Below are positions 58,050-64,000 of a DNA stretch of 64,000 nucleotides, in pieces (the first letter of the stretch is position 1; each line of letters opens with the position of its first letter). Below the pieces are notes generated by a model that was not told where the DNA came from, did no database searches, and worked only from the letters and a program-made list of their open reading frames with translations. The DNA comes from Paenibacillus thermotolerans (GTDB taxonomy: Bacteria > Bacillota > Bacilli > Paenibacillales > YIM-B00363), in assembly GCF_028745515.1 (NCBI RefSeq), contig NZ_JAQZSG010000005.1, positions 610-64,609 of the forward strand, given 5' to 3'. Position numbers and translations under genes: made by a program.

Positions 58050-59921
58050 ATGGACTATACTTATTCGCAATACGCTTGGTTAATTCCGCTGCTTCCGCTC
58101 CTTAGCTTTCTTATCTTGACGGCTTTAGGGAGAGGCGGGAAAGCAGCCGGCGGCGTCATCGGCACGTCGGCGGCTTTCCTCTCGTTCGTGCTTGCCGCTC
58201 TTGTGTTTATCGAACGGACGGGCGGAGCGGCGGCGGACCGCACATGGGACGATTGGAAATGGCTCGATATTGCCGGCTTCTCGCTGCATATGGGCTACGA
58301 AATTACGAATTTGAACGCGCTCATGCTGGTGATCGTTACGTTCGTCAGCTTTCTCGTGAACCTGTATTCGATCGGATATATGAGCCACGATGAGCGCAAA
58401 ACGACTTTCTTCGCTTATGTATCGCTCTTTACGTTCTCGATGCTTGGGCTCGTCATTTCGTCCAACATCTTAATGCTCTACATCTTCTGGGAGCTCGTAG
58501 GGGTTTGTTCGTTCCTATTGATCGGCTTCTGGTATCATAAGCCGGAAGCGAAGGCGGCGGCTAAGAAGGCGTTTATCGTCACGCGGATCGGCGACGTCGG
58601 CCTGTTTATCGGCATCCTGCTTTTGTTCTGGGCGATGCCGGGCCATTCGCTCGATTTCACGTCGATCCATAACGCGTTCGCCGGCGGAGAAATCAATCAA
58701 GGCTTGGCCACGGCCATTGCCGTTCTGATCTTCGTCGGAGCTGTCGGCAAGTCCGGCCAGTTCCCGCTGCACACATGGCTTCCGGACGCGATGGAAGGCC
58801 CGACGCCGATTTCGGCGCTCATTCACGCCGCAACGATGGTTGCCGCGGGCGTTTATTTGGTCGCGCGGACGTTCGATATTTTCCAAGCGGCACCTGCCGC
58901 GCTGGATGTCGTGGCATACACCGGCGCGTTCACGGCGCTGTTTGCCGCAACGATTGCGGTGGCGCAGAACGATATTAAACGGGTGCTCGCCTACTCGACC
59001 GTATCCCAGCTCGGCTATATGATGATGGCTTTGGGGCTCGGAACGGAGCTTGGGGCTTCCGCGGGCATTTTCCACTTGTTCACTCACGCATTCTTTAAGG
59101 CGCTTCTGTTCTTGGGAGCGGGCAGCGTCATTCATGCGATCGATCAACAAGATATCCGGTTTATGGGCGGTCTGTTCGGCAAAATGAAAATTACCGCGAT
59201 CACGTTCGCGGTCGGTACGCTGGCGCTTTCCGGACTGTTCCCGTTCGCAGGCTTCTGGTCCAAGGATGCGATTTTATCGGAGGCGCTGCATACGGGGCGT
59301 CCGGTATTGTTTGCCGTCGGTTTGATCGCGGCGTTCTTCACGGCTTTCTATATGACGCGATTGTATGTCCTAGTATTTCTCGGGAAATCAAGAGGAGACA
59401 ATCATGCGCACGAATCGCCGCTTGTTATGACGCTTCCGCTCGTTCTGCTCGGCATTCTGGCGGTTGCCGCAGGCTTTATCAATATGCCGGGACAGCCTTG
59501 GCTCACCGGTTGGCTTTGGGGCGAGCCGCATGAGGAGCATGCAAATTGGACAGTCATTCTGCTTTCCAATGTCGCCGCAATTGCAGGCATCGTAATCGGC
59601 TATTTGATCTATAGCCGGAAATCGGACGCAGCTTCGGAATCGGCGGACGGCGGGTTGTACGGCGTTCTTCGCAACAAGTATTATATCGATGAAATATATG
59701 AGGCTGTAATCGTCAAGCCTTACGCCGCGCTTGGGCGGCTGCTGGAATGGTTCGACATCTATATTGTGGACGGCGCGGTGAAGCTGTTCACGGCTGCCGC
59801 CGTCGGTATAGGACGGGTCGGGACGCGTTTACAAAACGGCCAATTACAAACGTACGGGGTTGTTACATTACTTGGGTTAGTGCTGTTTGCCGTCTTGTTG
59901 GCGGGAAGGAGGTTCTTCTAG
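58050..59921 (+). CDS. nuoL: NADH-quinone oxidoreductase subunit L
   Basis: The distal antiporter-like subunit. The 623 residues include SPIGYMSHDE-type loop IGYMSHDERKTTFFAYVSLF, FWELVGVCSFLLIGFWY, GKSGQFPLHTWLPDAMEGPTPISALIHAATMVAAGVYL and a C-terminal lateral helix region. AAGGAGGGAGGAA precedes ATG 58050. It abuts nuoM. Confidence 0.97.
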   Translation: MDYTYSQYAWLIPLLPLLSFLILTALGRGGKAAGGVIGTSAAFLSFVLAALVFIERTGGAAADRTWDDWKWLDIAGFSLHMGYEITNLNALMLVIVTFVSFLVNLYSIGYMSHDERKTTFFAYVSLFTFSMLGLVISSNILMLYIFWELVGVCSFLLIGFWYHKPEAKAAAKKAFIVTRIGDVGLFIGILLLFWAMPGHSLDFTSIHNAFAGGEINQGLATAIAVLIFVGAVGKSGQFPLHTWLPDAMEGPTPISALIHAATMVAAGVYLVARTFDIFQAAPAALDVVAYTGAFTALFAATIAVAQNDIKRVLAYSTVSQLGYMMMALGLGTELGASAGIFHLFTHAFFKALLFLGAGSVIHAIDQQDIRFMGGLFGKMKITAITFAVGTLALSGLFPFAGFWSKDAILSEALHTGRPVLFAVGLIAAFFTAFYMTRLYVLVFLGKSRGDNHAHESPLVMTLPLVLLGILAVAAGFINMPGQPWLTGWLWGEPHEEHANWTVILLSNVAAIAGIVIGYLIYSRKSDAASESADGGLYGVLRNKYYIDEIYEAVIVKPYAALGRLLEWFDIYIVDGAVKLFTAAAVGIGRVGTRLQNGQLQTYGVVTLLGLVLFAVLLAGRRFF

Positions 59922-61565
59922 ATGCCGGATGGATTTCCGATTTTGTCGCTTATTACTCTTTCCCCGCTCATTGGCGTGCTCGCGCTCTTGTTTGTTCCGA
60001 AAGATAAGGGCAGCTTAATTAAGTGGATCGGTATTGCAACGACGCTGATTCCGCTGTTGCTATGCGTGTGGTTGTACGCAAGCTTTGATACGGGCAGCGG
60101 AGCGGCGCAGTTTGCGGAGAAAGCGCTATGGATCGACGCCGCATTAAATAAAGAGCTGCTGGAGCACACCGGAAACTTCGCCGTTTACGGGTTCCAGTTC
60201 AGCTATTCGCTTGCCGCGGACGGAATTACGCTGCCGCTGGCGCTTCTTACGGCGCTCGTCAGCACGATGGCTGCGCTCGCGTCGGTTCATATCAAGAAAC
60301 GGTGGAAATTGTATTTCATTATGTTTTTGCTGCTGGAGGCAGGCATTTTCGGCGTATTCTTTGCGAGAGACTTGTTCTTGTTCTTCATGTTCTTCGAGAT
60401 TACGCTCGTGCCGATGTTTTTCCTGGTCGGGATTTACGGCTACAACGAACGGGAAAAAGCGGCAAACCGCTTCCTTGTGTATAACGGCATAGGTTCGGCG
60501 ATTATGCTTGTGGCGTTCCTGCTGCTTGTGGCGACGGCGGGAATGACGTACGCCGAAGCACCGTCGGGAGCGGCGCTTATTTATTCGGGAAGCTACGATG
60601 TCATCCTGGATAATTTGAGCCGATCCAACACGTTTGTGAACGGCGGGCCTGAGCTCTCGCCCGGATTTCCGAACCCGTTCTACTTAACGGAAGGACTGCG
60701 GACGGGATTGTTCTTCATGCTGCTGCTCGCATTCGGGATCAAGCTTCCGATTTTCCCGTTCCATACGTGGATGCTGAAGGTTCACACCGAGGCGCCGCCA
60801 TCGGTTGTCATGATCCACTCGGGCATATTGCTTAAGATGGGCGCATACGGCTTGCTTCGTTTCGGCGTGCTTCTGTTCCCTAACGAAACGAAGGAATGGG
60901 CGCTCTTACTCGGTGTGCTGGGTGTCGTGAACATTTTGTACGGGGCGGCTCTCGCTTTCGTACAGAAAGATTTCAAGCTTGTGCTTGCGTATTCGTCCAT
61001 CAGCCACATGGGAATCGTACTGCTCGGTCTCGCGGCGCTGAACGGCATCGGCATTCAAGGCGCCGTGTTCCAAATGGTGTCGCACGGTTTAATTTCGGCG
61101 CTGATGTTCTTGATCGTCGGCAGTCTGTACGAGCGTACGGGGACGACGCAAATCGGCGAGCTCGGCGGCTTGGCAAAACCGATGCCGTTCATGAGCGGGA
61201 TTTTGCTGGTAGCGGGTATGGCATCGTTGGGACTTCCCGGATTGTCGGGCTTCGTGAGCGAATTTCTGGCATTCCTCGGGCTGTATGACGTAATGCCGGT
61301 TGTAACGGTTATAGGCTGCTTAGGCATTATTCTTGCCGCGGTTTACGTGCTGCGAGGGGTTCTCGCCATTACATACGGCGAAGCTCGCGAGCAGACGGCT
61401 CAATATAAAGATGCCAGACTGGTCGAAGCGATTCCGATGATCGTGCTCGTGGCGTTCATCCTGCTGCTCGGGGTATATCCGGCGGTGCTGAGCGAGCCGC
61501 TGCAAGCGGCGATCGGCGGGTTTGACCAGGTGCTGCAAGGACTTCAAGCGAAGGTGGGAGGTTAA
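59922..61565 (+). CDS. nuoM: NADH-quinone oxidoreductase subunit M
   Basis: Antiporter-like proton pump subunit of 547 residues. Conserved segments include FFEITLVPMFFLVGIYGY, KLPIFPFHTWMLKVHTEAPPSVVMIHSGILLKMGAYGLLRFG and LAYSSISHMGIVLLGLAALN. It starts at the base after the nuoL stop. The segment around residues 205-245 (LIYSGSYDVILDNLSRSNTFVNGGPELSPGFPN) is a longer loop than in compact homologues. Confidence 0.97.
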   Translation: MPDGFPILSLITLSPLIGVLALLFVPKDKGSLIKWIGIATTLIPLLLCVWLYASFDTGSGAAQFAEKALWIDAALNKELLEHTGNFAVYGFQFSYSLAADGITLPLALLTALVSTMAALASVHIKKRWKLYFIMFLLLEAGIFGVFFARDLFLFFMFFEITLVPMFFLVGIYGYNEREKAANRFLVYNGIGSAIMLVAFLLLVATAGMTYAEAPSGAALIYSGSYDVILDNLSRSNTFVNGGPELSPGFPNPFYLTEGLRTGLFFMLLLAFGIKLPIFPFHTWMLKVHTEAPPSVVMIHSGILLKMGAYGLLRFGVLLFPNETKEWALLLGVLGVVNILYGAALAFVQKDFKLVLAYSSISHMGIVLLGLAALNGIGIQGAVFQMVSHGLISALMFLIVGSLYERTGTTQIGELGGLAKPMPFMSGILLVAGMASLGLPGLSGFVSEFLAFLGLYDVMPVVTVIGCLGIILAAVYVLRGVLAITYGEAREQTAQYKDARLVEAIPMIVLVAFILLLGVYPAVLSEPLQAAIGGFDQVLQGLQAKVGG

Positions 61566-61568
61566 AAG

Positions 61569-63101
61569 ATGGATGAGCTGCAACGTTTGCACGTTGAAGA
61601 TTTAGCCTATCTGGCTCCCGAACTGACGCTGGTCATCGCAGCGGTGGTCCTGTCCGTAATGGATTTGCTGATGCCGCGTACGGCGAGCCGAACGGCGATA
61701 GGCTGGTTGGCGCTGGCCGCTTTGGCGGTATCGGGCGTATTTACGGTAATGCAGGGCGGAACGAGCGAGCCGACCATTCTCATGAACGGTTCTTACCGGA
61801 TCGATGATTTTGCCGTCGTGATGAAGCTGATCTTCCTGGCCGGTACGGCCTTGACCGTGTTGATCGGCATCGGGATGAACAAAGAGCGGCTGAGCACGGA
61901 CGATGTGGGGGAGTATTATTACTTCTTCCTTCCGGCAACGCTTGGGGCCATGATTACGGCTTCCTCGACCGACATGATTACGCTGTACGTCGGACTAGAA
62001 CTGCTTAGCATCACCTCTTATATTTTGGTAGGCTTCCGGAAAAAGGTTTCCGTCTCCGGCGAAGCGGCGTTCAAATATATCGTAATGGGCGCCATATCGT
62101 CCGCGTTCATATTATACGGGATGTCGTTCTTGTACGGGCTGTCCGGATCCACCAATTTGTTTGAAGTAAACGACGCGCTGCGCAACGCCGCAGCCGGCAA
62201 TGAAGCGCTCCTATACGTCAGCTTCTTCCTCATGCTGGCGGGTCTCGGCTTCAAGGTCGCAGCCGTTCCGTTCCATACGTGGGCGCCGGACGTTTACCAA
62301 GGCTCGACAACGCCTGTAGCGGCATACCTTGCCGTTGTATCCAAAGCCGCGGGCTTTGCGCTCTTGTTCCGGCTCATGTACACGGTCTACTTCCAAGTAG
62401 GCTCCGGATCGGAGGATTTTCCGATCAAGGACGATATATTTTTATCGTTCGCGGTGCTGGCTGCGCTCGCTATGATTGTCGGCAACGCGATGGCGCTTCG
62501 CCAAAGCAATATGAAGCGGCTGCTGGCGCTTTCCGGCGTTGCGAATGCGGGATACATGCTTGTGCCGATCGTCTCCAATTACGAGATTGGAATATTCCAT
62601 ATGAGCGGCTTCGCTGAGCTCGTTTATTATTTGGCCGCATACCTGCTGATGAATCTCGGCGCCTTCGCCGCGCTCGCGATCGTCAGCGCATCTTCAGGGA
62701 ACGAGGAGCTTAAGGCGTTCGAAGGACTTTATCATCGAGCGCCGGTGACGGCGATCGCCATCATCATTATCGTGCTGTCGCTGGCGGGCATTCCGATTAC
62801 GGGCGGCTTCTTCGGAAAGCTGTTCATCTTGTTCGGAGCCCTGCAGATGAAGCTCATTTGGCTGGCGCTGATCATGATCGTTACTAGTGCCGTTGCGTTC
62901 TATTACTATTTCGGCGTCATCCGCCAAATGTTCATGAGGCCCGGTCACGGCGCCCCGGAAGTGAAGGTTCATCCGGTGCACGGCACCGTCTTATGGCTGA
63001 CCGCGGCGGCAAGCGTAGTCCTCGGCCTCGTTCCGGGACAAATCTTGAGCTTGCTGGAAAACGTATTCCGGTTCAGCACCGACTTCTTCTTTACAAAATA
63101 A
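61569..63101 (+). CDS. nuoN: NADH-quinone oxidoreductase subunit N
   Basis: Antiporter-like subunit of 510 residues with YVGLELLSITSYILVGFRK, AAVPFHTWAPDVYQGSTTPVAAYLAVVSKAAGFALL and MKRLLALSGVANAGYM. Last nuo gene, followed by a terminator. The operon has no nuoE, nuoF or nuoG, so the complex lacks the standard NADH-oxidising module and its electron donor is not shown here. Confidence 0.97.
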   Translation: MDELQRLHVEDLAYLAPELTLVIAAVVLSVMDLLMPRTASRTAIGWLALAALAVSGVFTVMQGGTSEPTILMNGSYRIDDFAVVMKLIFLAGTALTVLIGIGMNKERLSTDDVGEYYYFFLPATLGAMITASSTDMITLYVGLELLSITSYILVGFRKKVSVSGEAAFKYIVMGAISSAFILYGMSFLYGLSGSTNLFEVNDALRNAAAGNEALLYVSFFLMLAGLGFKVAAVPFHTWAPDVYQGSTTPVAAYLAVVSKAAGFALLFRLMYTVYFQVGSGSEDFPIKDDIFLSFAVLAALAMIVGNAMALRQSNMKRLLALSGVANAGYMLVPIVSNYEIGIFHMSGFAELVYYLAAYLLMNLGAFAALAIVSASSGNEELKAFEGLYHRAPVTAIAIIIIVLSLAGIPITGGFFGKLFILFGALQMKLIWLALIMIVTSAVAFYYYFGVIRQMFMRPGHGAPEVKVHPVHGTVLWLTAAASVVLGLVPGQILSLLENVFRFSTDFFFTK

Positions 63102-63118
63102 TTATGCGAATTTTTATG

Positions 63119-63166
63119 GCGCCTGCCTTGCATCGCTCATCGATGCGGGGCAGGCGCTACTTTTTT
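63119..63166 (+). terminator. Terminator of the nuo operon
   Basis: GCGCCTGCC pairs with GGCAGGCGC, with an inner GCATCG/CGATGC stem, then six T. Confidence 0.93.
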
Positions 63167-63259
63167 CCTAAAGGGTTTTCGAAGGTGCATATCGAATAAA
63201 TAGAGGAATGGAGCATACACATGATACTCGTGGAACAAACAGAACAAGGATGACTCGCG

Positions 63260-64000
63260 ATGAAAAACATTTGGATTGCATTCGGGGCGGCAATTGCCGC
63301 GTTCGCGCTGCTGCTCGGCCAAGGGAGCGCGGCCGCCGCTCAGGCTGCCGCGTTGCCCGTGAACGATCCTCATTACGATAAACAAAAATATTTAACGCAG
63401 ATTCATGTTCCGGAAGCCTGGGAATATTTGAAGGGGCGCCAGCTGAAGACCGTAACGGTCGCCATCGTGGATAGCGGCATCGACTTAAACCATCCCGATC
63501 TTAAGGACAGGCTGGTGGAGGGCAAGAACATACTGGAGCCCGCGAAGCCGCCTCAAGACGACCATGGGCACGGTACGAACGTGGCCGGAATTATTGCGGC
63601 GATTCGGAACAATGAGAAGGGGATTGCGGGGATTGCGCCCAACGTCAATCTTATGCCTGTGAAGGCGATCGGCAGCGACGGCAAAGGGGACGAAGAACAT
63701 TTAGGCGAAGGAATCAAGTACGCAATCGATCACGGGGCGGACATTATTGTGCTGTCTCTCGGATTGAATCTGTATTCAACCTATTTGTATGAAATCGTGA
63801 ACGAGGCGGAGCAGAAGGGGGTACTGCTGATTGCCGCCACAGGCAATGAGGGGCAAACCGTGAAATATCCGGCCGCATATCCGACGGTAGTCGGCGTCGG
63901 AGGAGCCTCGGTAACGAATGAGTATAAAGCGATGTCCAACTACGGCCCGGAGGTGGATCTCATTGCTCCGTGGTACGTATATACAACGGCCGTAGGCGGA
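63260..64000 (+). CDS. Subtilisin-like serine protease, cut by the window end
   Basis: At least 247 residues; the gene continues past the window. A signal peptide (MKNIWIAFGAAIAAFALLLGQGSAAAAQA) is followed directly by the S8 catalytic domain with only a short propeptide-like stretch. The catalytic Asp is in AIVDSGIDLNHPDL, the His in DDHGHGTNVAGIIAA, and the oxyanion Asn is probably in AATGNEGQ. The catalytic Ser would lie beyond the window. AAGGATGA precedes ATG 63260. An exported protease is likely. Confidence 0.93.
   Translation, partial: MKNIWIAFGAAIAAFALLLGQGSAAAAQAAALPVNDPHYDKQKYLTQIHVPEAWEYLKGRQLKTVTVAIVDSGIDLNHPDLKDRLVEGKNILEPAKPPQDDHGHGTNVAGIIAAIRNNEKGIAGIAPNVNLMPVKAIGSDGKGDEEHLGEGIKYAIDHGADIIVLSLGLNLYSTYLYEIVNEAEQKGVLLIAATGNEGQTVKYPAAYPTVVGVGGASVTNEYKAMSNYGPEVDLIAPWYVYTTAVGG

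Overview
The window looks like a piece of a Paenibacillaceae chromosome (Paenibacillus, Cohnella or a relative). Evidence: gene order closely follows Bacillus subtilis core blocks, several genes are sporulation-specific (sspP, spoIIR, spoIIP), the base composition is moderately GC-rich, and strong AGGAGG ribosome sites are combined with frequent GTG and TTG starts. It also has an 11-subunit complex I operon, which B. subtilis lacks. No phage, insertion sequence or CRISPR array is visible.

Layout. 1-900 has no convincing gene and opens with a hairpin repeat cluster. 0.9-7.4 kb is the guaB-dacA-pdxS-pdxT-serS-tRNA-Ser block, ending in three identical 149-bp units derived from the 3' end of the tRNA. 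7.5-22 kb is mixed: a chemoreceptor and CheW, a small-gene cluster ending in sspP, a lipoprotein, an unpaired glycosyltransferase-like half protein, a TraX-family membrane protein, an M3 oligopeptidase, a histidine phosphatase, a metallophosphoesterase, two tRNAs, a Crp/Fnr regulator, an HD-GYP protein, and tadA with a GNAT acetyltransferase. 22.2-32.2 kb is ychF followed by prfA-prmC-spoIIR-ywlC-mntP-ywlE-rpiB-ywlG-glyA. 32.2-39 kb is accessory: an oxidoreductase, an endonuclease/phosphatase-fold protein, a membrane protein under a TetR-like operator, a sigma factor with a long C-terminal extension, and spoIIP. 39.2-48.4 kb is upp-wecB and the ATP synthase operon atpZ-I-B-E-F-H-A-G-D-C. 48.9-51.1 kb is a YhgE/Pip membrane protein between two tandem-repeat arrays. 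52.5-63.1 kb is nuoABCDHIJKLMN, and the window ends inside a subtilisin-like protease gene.

How they work together. The nuo and atp operons form the core of respiratory energy conversion: complex I builds the proton gradient and F1Fo uses it. The prfA-glyA block joins translation termination (PrfA and its methylase PrmC), tRNA modification (YwlC), one-carbon metabolism, phosphoarginine removal and a sporulation signal.

The points most worth a second look are the tRNA-Ser-derived tandem units (6951-7397), two clusters of DnaA-box-like sites (25645-25789 and 22046-22192), a decayed copy of part of spoIIR (25491-25549), several unrelated families of intergenic palindromic or tandem repeats, a sigma factor with a roughly 370-residue extension, and a 31-codon membrane mini-ORF under a double palindromic operator.
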